Below the pieces are notes generated by a model, which did not search any database, was not told where the DNA came from, and saw only the letters and a list, made by a program, of their open reading frames with translations. From Candidatus Acidiflorens stordalenmirensis (GTDB taxonomy: Bacteria > Acidobacteriota > Terriglobia > Terriglobales > Acidobacteriaceae), in NCBI GenBank assembly GCA_003139995.1, contig PLIC01000230.1, positions 21,342 to 85,341 on the forward strand: a stretch of 64,000 nucleotides of DNA, in the 5' to 3' direction. How positions within the stretch are numbered: the stretch's first letter is position 1; every line of letters begins with the position of its first letter. Shown piece after piece: positions 8,830 to 17,083 of the stretch. Both the position numbers and the translations under genes were made by a program.

Positions 8830-9351
8830 ATGATCCGCTCCTACAAAGGCGTCACCCCCCAGTTCCCCGACACCTGCTACATTGACGACTCAGCCCAAAT
8901 CATCGGCGATGTCATTCTCGGCGAACACTCCAGCATCTGGATGAACTCCGTCCTCCGCGGCGATGTCCACCAGATACGCGTCGGCCACTACTCCAACATT
9001 CAGGACAACTGCGTCCTCCACGGCATGAAAGAAATTTACGGCGTCTATCTGGGCGACTACGTCAGCGTGGGCCACACCGTCGTCCTTCACGGATGCACCA
9101 TCGAAGCACGCTGCCTGATCGGCATGGGCTCCATCGTCCTCAACGGCGCCGTCATCGGATCCGGCTCCATCATCGCCGCCGGCACCCTGATCCCCGAGAA
9201 AACGATCATAGAGCCGAATTCCCTCTGGATGGGCTCCCCAGGAAAATTCCGCCGGCGCCTGGAGGAAAAAGACCAGGAGATGATTCTCCGCTACGCCGAA
9301 AATTATCTGGGATACAAAGAGTCGTACTTGACGGAGAGAAAAGGCTCTTAG
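8830..9351 (+). CDS. Gamma-carbonic-anhydrase-like left-handed beta-helix protein
   Basis: A 173-residue hexapeptide-repeat protein of the YrdA/PaaY/CaiE group. The repeating [LIV]-G-x4 turns (IIGDVILGEHSSIWMNSVLRGD) form a left-handed beta-helix. The putative zinc-binding histidines appear in NCVLHG and GHTVVLHGC, as in gamma-class carbonic anhydrases, though many family members have no shown activity. The start is ATG 8830 (MIRSYKGVTPQ), chosen over an in-frame start at 8788 that adds residues without homology. The TAG stop at 9349-9351 lies inside a heptad repeat (CTTAGCTGTTGGCT), so the repeat defines the end of the gene. Confidence 0.88.
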   Translation: MIRSYKGVTPQFPDTCYIDDSAQIIGDVILGEHSSIWMNSVLRGDVHQIRVGHYSNIQDNCVLHGMKEIYGVYLGDYVSVGHTVVLHGCTIEARCLIGMGSIVLNGAVIGSGSIIAAGTLIPEKTIIEPNSLWMGSPGKFRRRLEEKDQEMILRYAENYLGYKESYLTERKGS

Positions 9352-9414
9352 CTGTTGGCTGGTGGCTGGTGCTCTTTTTCCCGCCTGCAGAGACGCGGCA
9401 AGCCGCGTCTCTAC
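9344..9414. repeat. Heptad array plus GAGACGCGG palindrome
   Basis: The first part (9344-9372) is made of TAGCTGT / TGGCTGG seven-base units overlapping the stop codon of the upstream gene. It is followed by a perfect ten-base palindrome of the AGAGACGCGG ... CCGCGTCTCT family (9389-9398 with 9403-9412). Both families recur elsewhere in the window. Confidence 0.8.
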
Positions 9415-9473
9415 GGGAAATCAGATGCCCCCCTTTAGGGGCCGAGGGCAATTCCGAACCCGCGCGTCCCTTT

Positions 9474-9905
9474 CTACCAATTCGCCACCCGATGCTTGAA
9501 GCTGAACGCCGCCCCGAGGCCGTTCATCGTCGCGCCCCCAATCAGGATGGCACGCGCCATGTGGTCGTGGTGTCTCTTGTGCCACAAATAAGCGGCCGCG
9601 GTCTCACCCCCGAACAGCGCCCCGGTAGCCACAACCTGCACCGCCGCCGTATGTACAAACGGACGCGCCGGTGGATTGTATTCTTCCCCGCCGCCAGCGA
9701 TGTTCTTGCGCGTGGCATAGCTGTCGGCAGCCTTGGCCGCTCCGTCGAGCGCGGCCAGCGCAATTGTGGATTTCGTCCAGAAGCGCGAAGCGGCCAAGTC
9801 TTCGCGCGTTAGGTGGGGACGCACCGCAAAAGCGTAATTCGCTTCTTGAGCGCGCAGAATGCCGGCCATCGCGGCCAGCACAAGAATCACCATGGGCATT
9901 TTCAT
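9474..9905 (-). CDS. Small exported or membrane protein of unknown function
   Basis: 143 residues. An N-terminal signal segment (MVILVLAAMAGILRAQ) precedes a mature part with two or three moderately hydrophobic helices (around STIALAALDGAAKAADS, FVHTAAVQVVATGALFGG and ARAILIGGATMNGLGAAF) and a His-rich turn (WHKRHHDH). No domain recognised. The coding frame looks real: its codon bias matches the neighbours and the ATG context is clean. It probably resides in the envelope. Confidence 0.6.
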   Translation of the reverse strand: MKMPMVILVLAAMAGILRAQEANYAFAVRPHLTREDLAASRFWTKSTIALAALDGAAKAADSYATRKNIAGGGEEYNPPARPFVHTAAVQVVATGALFGGETAAAYLWHKRHHDHMARAILIGGATMNGLGAAFSFKHRVANW

Positions 9906-10078
9906 TGGACAGGCGGGTCGCGCATACCGACCCTCGCCTGACCATCGGAAGGCAAATAAGACTCTTGACGGTTCTAAGCGAATTTAAGAAACGGGAGTAA
10001 CCGCGGAGCCGTTCAAGAACAAAATGCTTTGAGAAGGAACCCGCGCCCCGACACTAGTGCGAATTTACTTTCGATAAG

Positions 10079-10138
10079 ATTGCCCGGCCCGCCGCTTGGG
10101 TGGCGGCTGTGTGGGGTCGTGGGGTGAGGCCGGGCAAT
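10079..10138. other. Structured inverted repeat, possible small RNA or leader
   Basis: Within the roughly 420-base gap before the ferredoxin gene, an 11-base perfect inverted repeat (10079-10089 with 10128-10138) closes a 38-base loop. The loop holds a second five-base GC stem (10089-10093 with 10102-10106) and a G-rich stretch. No U-tract follows, so it is not a simple terminator. The rest of 9906-10326 shows no gene; TGTGAC-type half-sites lie at about 10219-10258. Confidence 0.4.
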
Positions 10139-10326
10139 TCCGTGCTTCCATCAATTGCAGATGTCTATACTTGTACCGCACCGGGCCCCACTCCGACTGT
10201 GACGACCATCACTATTCTGTGTGACCGCGCCACACTGCGCTGTGACAGGGGTCACCGACAAGGCGGACCCCACTGGCTAAGGTAAAAGCGAAACTACTAC
10301 AGTAAACACCTTCAGGAGAAGCCATC

Positions 10327-10584
10327 ATGGCGTATGTAATCACCGACACCTGCATCAAAGACGAGCTTTGCGTGGAAGTCTGCCCGACCGACTGCATCCA
10401 TCCCAAAAAAGACGAACCGGAGTTTGAGACCGCGACCCAGCTTTATGTCGACCCCGAGGGTTGCATCGATTGCGGCGCCTGCGTTCCGGCTTGCACCTCG
10501 GATTCGATCTTCACGGCAGAAGAACTGCCGGCGGACAAGAAAGAGTTTCTGGAAAAGAACGCTGCGTATTACGTAAAGAAGTAG
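10327..10584 (+). CDS. FdxA-type ferredoxin with two iron-sulfur clusters
   Basis: 85-residue soluble electron carrier. The N-terminal half has cysteines 9, 15, 19 and 23 (CIKDELCVEVCPTDC), and the second half has CIDCGACVPAC. This arrangement fits a 3Fe-4S/4Fe-4S or 2x[4Fe-4S] ferredoxin of the FdxA group. It has a good start (AGGAG eight bases before ATG) and ends in a strong terminator at 10658-10688, so it is probably a single-gene transcript. The physiological partner is not evident. Confidence 0.92.
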   Translation: MAYVITDTCIKDELCVEVCPTDCIHPKKDEPEFETATQLYVDPEGCIDCGACVPACTSDSIFTAEELPADKKEFLEKNAAYYVKK

Positions 10585-10657
10585 CGTTCCCGTTGTTTCG
10601 ATCACGGGGCACACGGGCGCGTGGCCCAGCCTTCGCATCCATCTTATCTCTCGAGGG

Positions 10658-10688
10658 CCCCGTCCAAGCTCGGCTTGGGCGGGGTTTT
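10658..10688 (+). terminator. Rho-independent terminator after the ferredoxin gene
   Basis: A twelve-base stem with one G-T pair (10658-10669 with 10673-10684), a three-base loop and TTTT. The block starting CTCGAGGG resembles the sequence at 21832-21875, so this terminator may itself come from a dispersed repeat. Confidence 0.8.
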
Positions 10689-10946
10689 CGTCACAGAACC
10701 AGGAAGCAGTTTCAGCGCACACCCCCACGCATGTCCTGGGACTGAAGCGCTTTCAGAAACAGATCTTCTTCCTCTTCATAATGTTTCCAACGAACCACTG
10801 ACCTTCGCCAGTCTCTGAATATCGGCAAAGCAACTGAGTGTTTGCTTCCACATCTCGCGACCTATATCCTTTGCACGAACGGATGCCCGAACGGAAAACT
10901 CGTGCCTATTTCGAACGTTCTTCCATACAGGAGGCTTTTGCCGGCC

Positions 10947-13355
10947 ATGTGTCCTCGCATCATGTTTGCCGCGATCATTCTGCTTGCTTCATTTTCTCTT
11001 CTTTACGCTGCCGACAGCCCGGCCGCTGCCCCTAACTCCGACCCCACTTACCAGCAACTTCGCAACCTGACGCTGGGGGGCGAGGCGGTGAGCGTCACTA
11101 ACTTTACTTTGAAGCGCGACGCAGGCACTTTTCATTTGCACTCGGGAACGGTGTGCTTTGTGACGCCGGTGCAGGGCAAGGTCACGGGAGCGGTTTTCGT
11201 GGGCGAAGGCAACTTTGTCCTCGACCCGCCGCAAGAATCCGAGCGTAAGAGTTTGAAGTTGCTCACTAAAGAAGACGAGTTCAGTGAGAAGTTTAGTCAG
11301 GCGGTCCTGCGCTTTACGGACTCGACGTATGACGACATCAAGAAAGGCGGCAGCGCGGCGTCCGGCGGTTGCGAGGCGGGCTTGCTGAAAGACAGCCAGA
11401 ATACGACCCGCCACAAGCTCAAGAACAATCTCGAAGCGCGCATTCTGCAGGATGTATTGGGCCCCGAGCCGGGCGGCCTGTTCGTCGCCTTTATCCACGG
11501 CAAGCGCTACAACGACAAAGAAATTTATGAGATCGATCCGGACTGGGGATCCGACCAAGTCAGCTTCCGAACCTACGATGAGAACAAGTGGGGCCACTGG
11601 GCTTCGTTCAGTCTTTCCGGAGAACACGCGCAGGGCAGCGTGGGCAGGCTGATGAGGATTGACCATCAACAACTGGAGGTGACCTTCGAAAAGAGCGGCT
11701 CCTTATCCGGGAAGGCTACGGCCGATTTGGTTGCGCGGCGCAACGGTGTGCGGGTTGTGCCCCTCGATCTGTTCCGGCCCCTGCGTGTGCAGAGCGTGAC
11801 CACGAACGGACAGCCTCTTTCCTTCATTCAGGAGGACAAGAACGACGACGGCAACTTCGCCGTCATTTTGCCCAAAGCTCTCAGCGCAGGAGAGAAACTC
11901 ACGATCACGACAACCTATGGCGGAAAAGAGGCCGTGAGCAATGAGGGCAACGGCAACTATTTCCCGGTGGCCCGGGAGAATTGGTATCCGAACAATCCGG
12001 GTGCGGAGTTTGGAGAATACGCGCTCTACGACATGACCCTTCGCATTCCCAAAGGAATGAAGATGGCGGCAACCGGCGTGCTTGTCTCCGAGAACAATGA
12101 GGGCGGTCAGAATGTGACCGTGTGGAAAAGTGAAAACCCGCAAACGGTGGCAGGATTCAGCTTCGGAAGATTCAAGGAAGAGGAAGTCAAACTCACCAAG
12201 CCCGAATATTTCATCCAGTCCTATGCCAACGAGGAATCTCCGAACTGGGTTCAAGGCTTGCAACACTCGGTCGACGACGATCTACCCGCGCTAGGGCATA
12301 GGGAAGCGAAGGTGGCGCTGGGTACCATGAGCACCGTTTCGCTGAATAAGAAGGCGCTGGCGGAAGGACAATTGGCGGTGCAACTCTACACCGATTATTT
12401 CGGCCCTTCGCTGTTCAAACATCTGCAACTGACGCAGCAGACGGCGTGCAACTTTGGACAATCGTGGCCTGAACTGGTGTGGATTCCGATCTGCTACTAC
12501 TTTGACACCACCGTGCGCCATTCGCTGGGGATGGACTGGGGCGATCGCGGATATTGGAAAGTGGTTACGCCGCACGAAATAGCGCATCAATGGTGGGGAC
12601 ATACCGTCGGGTTCGCTTCCGGCCGCGACCAGTGGATGAGCGAAGGCTTCGCCGACATGTCCGCGTCCCTCTACATCAGCATGATCGAGAAGAATCCGAA
12701 GAAATTTATCGAGTTCTGGAACGACGAGCGCGAGCTGTTGCTCGAGCGAAACCCCCAGGGCTTTCGCGCCATCGACGTCGGCCCGTTAACCATGGGTTAC
12801 CGGGCCAATAGCTTCCGGACCGGGTCCGACATAACTCGGCGCCTCATCTATCCCAAGGGTGCTTACATTCTGCACATGATCCGCATGATGATGTGGGACC
12901 GCAAAACGGGCGACGAGAATTTCAAGACCACAATGCAGGATTTTGTGAAGACGTATGCCGGCAAAGCGGCCACCACCGAAGACTTCAAGGCGATGATGGA
13001 GAAACACATGACCCCGGATATGGATCTCGAGGGGAATCGTCGCCTGGACTGGTTCTTTAACGAGTATGTCTACGGCACCGCGCTGCCCACCTATAAGATC
13101 GATTCTACGTTCGATAAGGACGCAAATGGCGACGTTGTGTTCAGCTTCAAAGTCACGCAGTCTGGCGTGGATGACAAGTTCCGCATGATCGTGCCCATCT
13201 ACCTGGAGCTGGCGGATGGCCGCACCGTATACCTGGGCCGCGCGCGCCTGCTCGGGAACGCTTCGGTGGACCAAAAAGTCCCGCTGAAAGGATTGAAAGA
13301 CACGCCCAAACGCGCGCTCGTGAATTACTACGACGATGTGCTGGCTTCCAATTAG
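10947..13355 (+). CDS. Exported M1-family zinc aminopeptidase
   Basis: A protein of about 800 residues with a signal peptide (MCPRIMFAAIILLASFSLLYA). The zinc site is HEIAHQWWGH at 12573-12602, followed 18 residues later by the third ligand in WMSEGFADM. The exopeptidase GxMEN motif is not obvious in canonical form, so the substrate range is uncertain. The N-terminal 350 residues are an acidobacterial extension ahead of the M1 core. I choose ATG 10947, with ACAGGAGG upstream and a proper signal peptide right after it; the frame is open back to 10842. A repeat-derived terminator follows the stop. Confidence 0.88.
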   Translation: MCPRIMFAAIILLASFSLLYAADSPAAAPNSDPTYQQLRNLTLGGEAVSVTNFTLKRDAGTFHLHSGTVCFVTPVQGKVTGAVFVGEGNFVLDPPQESERKSLKLLTKEDEFSEKFSQAVLRFTDSTYDDIKKGGSAASGGCEAGLLKDSQNTTRHKLKNNLEARILQDVLGPEPGGLFVAFIHGKRYNDKEIYEIDPDWGSDQVSFRTYDENKWGHWASFSLSGEHAQGSVGRLMRIDHQQLEVTFEKSGSLSGKATADLVARRNGVRVVPLDLFRPLRVQSVTTNGQPLSFIQEDKNDDGNFAVILPKALSAGEKLTITTTYGGKEAVSNEGNGNYFPVARENWYPNNPGAEFGEYALYDMTLRIPKGMKMAATGVLVSENNEGGQNVTVWKSENPQTVAGFSFGRFKEEEVKLTKPEYFIQSYANEESPNWVQGLQHSVDDDLPALGHREAKVALGTMSTVSLNKKALAEGQLAVQLYTDYFGPSLFKHLQLTQQTACNFGQSWPELVWIPICYYFDTTVRHSLGMDWGDRGYWKVVTPHEIAHQWWGHTVGFASGRDQWMSEGFADMSASLYISMIEKNPKKFIEFWNDERELLLERNPQGFRAIDVGPLTMGYRANSFRTGSDITRRLIYPKGAYILHMIRMMMWDRKTGDENFKTTMQDFVKTYAGKAATTEDFKAMMEKHMTPDMDLEGNRRLDWFFNEYVYGTALPTYKIDSTFDKDANGDVVFSFKVTQSGVDDKFRMIVPIYLELADGRTVYLGRARLLGNASVDQKVPLKGLKDTPKRALVNYYDDVLASN

Positions 13356-13403
13356 AAAATAGACAAAGCAGGATGGGTAGCCGTATAGAGAGCGCGGGTG
13401 CCG

Positions 13404-13436
13404 CACTTCTCGCGCTTTTCGAGAAGTGGGGTTTTT
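13404..13436 (+). terminator. Repeat-derived terminator (CACTTCTCG palindrome)
   Basis: A perfect nine-base stem (13404-13412 with 13420-13428) followed by GGGTTTTT. The palindrome is the same as those around the RAYT at 21 kb. Here it sits just after the aminopeptidase gene with a T-run, so it can act as its terminator. Confidence 0.7.
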
Positions 13437-13553
13437 CGCTGCGATTGCCGGGTTCGTCGTTTGACACCTGTTTCATCACCTACCCAGGTCCGCAAAATGC
13501 CAATTCGACGTTAAACTAGTCAAGTCGCGCAGCGGCACGAGGAGCCGGGCCTG

Positions 13554-13592
13554 AGCGAACAGCGAACGACGAATAGCGAACCACCAGCGACC
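13554..13592. repeat. AGCGAAC heptad array abutting hisS
   Basis: Seven-base units AGCGAAC, AGCGAAC, GACGAAT, AGCGAAC, then degenerate ACCAGCGACCAACGAC, ending about ten bases before the hisS start codon. These are the same units (other strand) as in the mtaB insertion. They occupy the place where a Shine-Dalgarno sequence would be expected. Confidence 0.75.
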
Positions 13593-13601
13593 AACGACCC
13601 C

Positions 13602-14888
13602 ATGATCAAATCTCCCCGAGGAACCCGCGACCTTCTCCCGCCCGACACGGCGCTCTGGAACTTCGTCGAAGCCGCCGTCCGTGACGTCTTCCGCGCCTAC
13701 AACTTCCACGAAATCCGCACCCCCATCTTTGAAGCCACAGAACTCTTCGCCCGCAGCGTAGGCGAAGAGACGGACATCGTCTCGAAAGAAATGTTTACCT
13801 GGGAAGATCGCGGGCGCGCCGAAAGCGACAGAGGACAATCCCTCACCCTGCGCCCTGAAAACACCGCCGGCGTGGTGCGCGCCTACATCGAGCACAAACT
13901 TTGGGATCGCGGCCTCAACAAGCTCTTCTATATCGGACCGCAATTCCGCCGCGAGCGTCCGCAAAAGGGACGCTACCGCCAGTTCTATCAAATCGGAGCG
14001 GAAATCATCGGCCCCGCCGCCGCCGGCAGCCAGTCTCCCGCGAGAGACGCGGAAATCCTCGAGCTCCTCGCCACGCTCCTCGACCGGGTAGGCATCACCA
14101 ACTGGACGCTCGAACTCAACTCCGTAGGCTGCCCCGCCGACCGCGCAAAGTTCAACGAAGCTCTTCGCAAAGCGCTCGAACCGGTCGTTGGAAAAATGTG
14201 CGCCGATTGCCAGCGCCGCTTCTCCACGAACCCGCTAAGAGTCTTCGATTGCAAAGTTCCCGAAGACCAGCCCATCATCGAAACTCTTCCCACCATCAAT
14301 CAGTTTCTCGACGAAGATTGCCGCACCCACTACGAAGAAGTAAAGCAGATCCTGAACGCCGTCCAAATCCCCTACGTCGAGAACCCGCGCCTGGTGCGGG
14401 GATTGGATTACTACCGACTCACTACGTTTGAGTTTACGCATGGAGCGCTGGGAGCGCAGAATGCGATTCTGGGCGGCGGAAGATACGACGGATTATCGGA
14501 GGCGCTTGGCGGCCCGGCGGCTCCGGGGATTGGATTTGCGATCGGAGAGGACCGGCTGGTGCTTTCACTATCAGCGACCGCGTCGGCGGAGTCGGTCGTC
14601 CGCAAACCCGACGTTTACGTTGCTCCGCTCGGCGCCGGAATGAATCGCGAAGCCGCCCGGGTGGCTCGCGAGCTGCGCCGGCACGATCTGGTGGTCGATC
14701 TCGGCGACGAATCCTTTCGCTTGAAAAAGTCGTTCGAGGCTGCCGACAAGATGGGCGCGCGATACATCCTCATCGTTGGCGAAAACGAAGTGAAGGCGGA
14801 TGCGTTTGCGCTCAAGCATCTGGCCTCCGGCGAACAAGTCACGGTTCCGCGCGCGAAACTGGCGCAACGGATTTTGCAGACGAAGTAA
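13602..14888 (+). CDS. hisS: Histidyl-tRNA synthetase
   Basis: A class II synthetase of 428 residues, normal length. Visible landmarks are the N-terminal RGTRDLLP, motif 1 around FHEIRTPIFE, motif 2 with LRPENTAGVVRAY and FRRERPQKGRYRQF, the histidine A motif LVRGLDYYR, and motif 3 (APGIGFAIGEDRL). A C-terminal anticodon-binding domain (about 330-428) follows. The start is ATG 13602 (MIKSPRGTRD). The TAA stop is followed directly by heptads of the CTATCAG type. Confidence 0.97.
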   Translation: MIKSPRGTRDLLPPDTALWNFVEAAVRDVFRAYNFHEIRTPIFEATELFARSVGEETDIVSKEMFTWEDRGRAESDRGQSLTLRPENTAGVVRAYIEHKLWDRGLNKLFYIGPQFRRERPQKGRYRQFYQIGAEIIGPAAAGSQSPARDAEILELLATLLDRVGITNWTLELNSVGCPADRAKFNEALRKALEPVVGKMCADCQRRFSTNPLRVFDCKVPEDQPIIETLPTINQFLDEDCRTHYEEVKQILNAVQIPYVENPRLVRGLDYYRLTTFEFTHGALGAQNAILGGGRYDGLSEALGGPAAPGIGFAIGEDRLVLSLSATASAESVVRKPDVYVAPLGAGMNREAARVARELRRHDLVVDLGDESFRLKKSFEAADKMGARYILIVGENEVKADAFALKHLASGEQVTVPRAKLAQRILQTK

Positions 14889-14950
14889 CTATCAGCTATC
14901 AGCTTTTGGCTTTGACTTCCTCTGTGATCTCTGTGTCCTCTGTGGTTGCA
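14889..14950. repeat. CTATCAG heptads and CTCTGTG repeat after hisS
   Basis: CTATCAG is repeated from the base after the hisS stop, then TTTTGGC, then a CCTCTGTGATCTCTGTGTCCTCTGTGG-like block that also recurs, inverted, at about 30541-30570. These belong to two dispersed repeat families. Confidence 0.65.
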
Positions 14951-15014
14951 GTTTTTTCTTACCACATGAGGTCACAGCGGAATACAGGGTAAGATTATTT
15001 TTTGGGAGGCGATC

Positions 15015-15470
15015 ATGCGACGCATTCTTCTACTGTTGGGGACGATTCTGTTTGGTGTGACCCTGGCTCTTTCTCAAGCTCCTTCTACCCAACCGATCTC
15101 TGCCTTTGACCAGCAACTCATCGAGCAGCAGAAACAGTTCCTGCAGGCTGCACAGAGCAAAAGCCCAATCGCTGTCGACCGCGCCGTCGCGGACGATTTC
15201 CAGGGCATCGGAACGAATGGCGACTTCTACGACAAGAGTGAAGTCGTCGACTCGGTGCAGGCGGGAATGCCTAAGGACACGCGCGCCTATGACTTCCACG
15301 TCGTCAAACTGAACAATGACTCCGCCGTCGTCGCCTACAACCTGATCGTCCCCGGAGACCATCCACGCTATCGCCACATGGCCGATACCTGGGCAAGAAT
15401 CGACGGCCAATGGAAACTGAAATTCCGCCAGATCACGCCCAACCTTTGGAGCGCAAACGATCTGGATTGA
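15015..15470 (+). CDS. Exported NTF2/SnoaL-like (DUF4440-type) protein
   Basis: 151 residues: a signal peptide (MRRILLLLGTILFGVTLALSQA), then a cone-shaped alpha+beta fold typical of the NTF2-like superfamily, with the pattern AVADDFQGIGTNGDFYDKSEV, VVAYNL and the closing strand DTWARIDGQWKLKFRQITP. Such exported members are frequent in Acidobacteria and usually have no known reaction. GGAGG lies before the ATG. A GCCCGTGC/GCACGGGC stem (about 15474-15500) follows the gene. Confidence 0.8.
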   Translation: MRRILLLLGTILFGVTLALSQAPSTQPISAFDQQLIEQQKQFLQAAQSKSPIAVDRAVADDFQGIGTNGDFYDKSEVVDSVQAGMPKDTRAYDFHVVKLNNDSAVVAYNLIVPGDHPRYRHMADTWARIDGQWKLKFRQITPNLWSANDLD

Positions 15471-15675
15471 CGGGCCCGTGCCGGATCGCAGCACGGGCGC
15501 GCATAAGCGCGAACATCACAACGTGCGGCTTATCACTGCGGCCAGGCAAAGGGTCGTCCAGACTGCTGGGTTGCGGGATTGGTTGATCCGTCGCCCCTAA
15601 AGCTGGCGGTCCTGGGGGCCGGCAGCTAAGCTCGAAAACTGATAGGTAAGCACTGGCAGGAAAGGACGGCGGACA

Positions 15676-16764
15676 ATGACTGCGACGGCTGTGAAGGAAG
15701 TGAACAGGCTGAAGGAGCTGTCGCGGATGATTGGCAACACTCCGCTGCTCGGGATCGAGTACAGTTTCCGCGGCAAACGGCGGGTGATCTACGCGAAGTC
15801 CGAACAGTTGAACCTGACCGGCAGCATCAAGGACCGGATGGCGTTGCACATCCTGAAGATGGCTTACGCCGCGGGACGGATTCGACCGCGCGATACGATT
15901 GCGGAAGCTACCAGCGGCAACACCGGCATCTCGTTTGCCGCCATCGGCCGCGCGCTCGGACATCCGGTTACGATCTTCATGCCCGGCTGGATGAGCCATG
16001 AGCGCCAGGATCTGATTCGCTGCTACGGCGCCGAAGTCGTTCTCGTCAGCGCTGAAGAGGGTGGGTTCCTGGGGAGTATCCGCATGGCGGAAGAGCTCGC
16101 GGCGAGCCGCTCCGATGTTTTCCTGCCGCGCCAGTTTTCGAACAGCGCCAACACAGAAGCGCACGAGACCACCACCGGCCCGGAGATCTGGGCCCAACTG
16201 GAGTCGGCGGGGCTGCGTCCCGACGCTTTTGTGGCTGGAGTTGGCACCGGCGGCACGGTGATGGGAGTGGGGCGCTGCCTTCGTGCGCGGAACCCGAAGA
16301 TCAGGCTTCATCCCGTCGAACCGGTTGAATCACCGACAATTTCTACCGGATACAAGGTGGGCAAGCATCGCATTCAGGGCATCTCGGATGAATTTATTCC
16401 GGCTCTCGTCGATCTCACCCTTTTGGATCCAGTCATCGCAGTGTCCGACGGAGACTCGATCTTGATGGCACAGAAGCTGGCCTCCAGTCTTGGCCTTGCC
16501 GTGGGTATTTCATCGGGGTGCAACTTCCTGGCGGCGCTGAAGGTGCAGGAAGAACTCGGTCCGGATGCAGTAGTGGCCACGGTATTCGCGGACGACAACA
16601 AGAAGTACTTGAGCACCGACTTGACGCATATCGAGCTTGTGCGTCCGGATTACCTCGCGCCCGAAGTCACCTTGACCGGAATCTCGACCCTGGAGCGCGT
16701 CTGCCGTTTCTGCGATCGGGATGGTCAGTATGCCGGAGATCTGGCCGGCCGCAATTCACTCTAA
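15676..16764 (+). CDS. Cysteine-synthase-family PLP enzyme
   Basis: A fold-type II PLP enzyme of 362 residues. The PLP lysine is K52 in TGSIKDRMA. The phosphate and substrate loops are [10 protein letters not shown] (residues 77-86) and [13 protein letters not shown], and the C-terminal part has [11 protein letters not shown]. It is longer than CysK (about 310) by a C-terminal segment with a CRFCDRDG motif, which may bind metal or be structural. The reaction could be O-acetylserine sulfhydrylase or a cystathionine-synthase-like one; sequence alone does not decide. The 205-base gap upstream has an imperfect palindrome (about 15600-15630) but no recognised riboswitch. Confidence 0.85.
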   Translation: MTATAVKEVNRLKELSRMIGNTPLLGIEYSFRGKRRVIYAKSEQLNLTGSIKDRMALHILKMAYAAGRIRPRDTIAEATSGNTGISFAAIGRALGHPVTIFMPGWMSHERQDLIRCYGAEVVLVSAEEGGFLGSIRMAEELAASRSDVFLPRQFSNSANTEAHETTTGPEIWAQLESAGLRPDAFVAGVGTGGTVMGVGRCLRARNPKIRLHPVEPVESPTISTGYKVGKHRIQGISDEFIPALVDLTLLDPVIAVSDGDSILMAQKLASSLGLAVGISSGCNFLAALKVQEELGPDAVVATVFADDNKKYLSTDLTHIELVRPDYLAPEVTLTGISTLERVCRFCDRDGQYAGDLAGRNSL

Positions 16765-16842
16765 CGACTGTGGCGAGTAGCCCGGGCTTCAAGGAAGTCC
16801 TAACTCTGAACGGTACCCAACTCCCGAAATACTGAACCCGTC

Positions 16843-17030
16843 CCATTTATAGTCTTCAGCTCACCACCCTAATTTCAGCTAGACGAATTTCCGCAAGACG
16901 AAGCGAAGCCGTGCTCGTTTTTTCTAAGCGGCCTCGGGCGAACTCATATGTCCGGGGACATCGGCGTTATCGAGAACGTCGAATTCGTCATGCGGGATGG
17001 AAGGGTAATCAAGTCCGGCAATCCTCCAGC
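16843..17030 (+). pseudogene. Duplicated aspS 5' region fused to an amidohydrolase-tail fragment
   Basis: Bases 16843-16955 closely match 18797-18928, which is the upstream region and first codons of aspS (shared CGTCCCATTTATA, ATTTCAGCTAGAC, GTGCTCG and GCGAACTCATATG). After the shared ATATG the sequence departs and encodes a peptide with NVEFVMRDGRVIKSG, which looks like the C-terminal strand pair of an amidohydrolase. This is a fossil made by duplication or recombination, with no functional gene left. Confidence 0.55.
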
Positions 17031-17083
17031 TTGCGCCCACGGAGCGGAGTTGCTAAGGTGCGACCATACTGCGCATCCAGCCC

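Noticed and set aside
10079..10138. 4.5S SRP RNA or 6S RNA
   Set aside because: The conserved SRP GGAA tetraloop and asymmetric bulge, and the large central bubble of 6S RNA, are not present.
15475..15675. Riboswitch upstream of the cysteine-synthase-like gene
   Set aside because: Some stems are present, but no consensus core of SAM, cobalamin, c-di-GMP or other known classes could be matched by eye.
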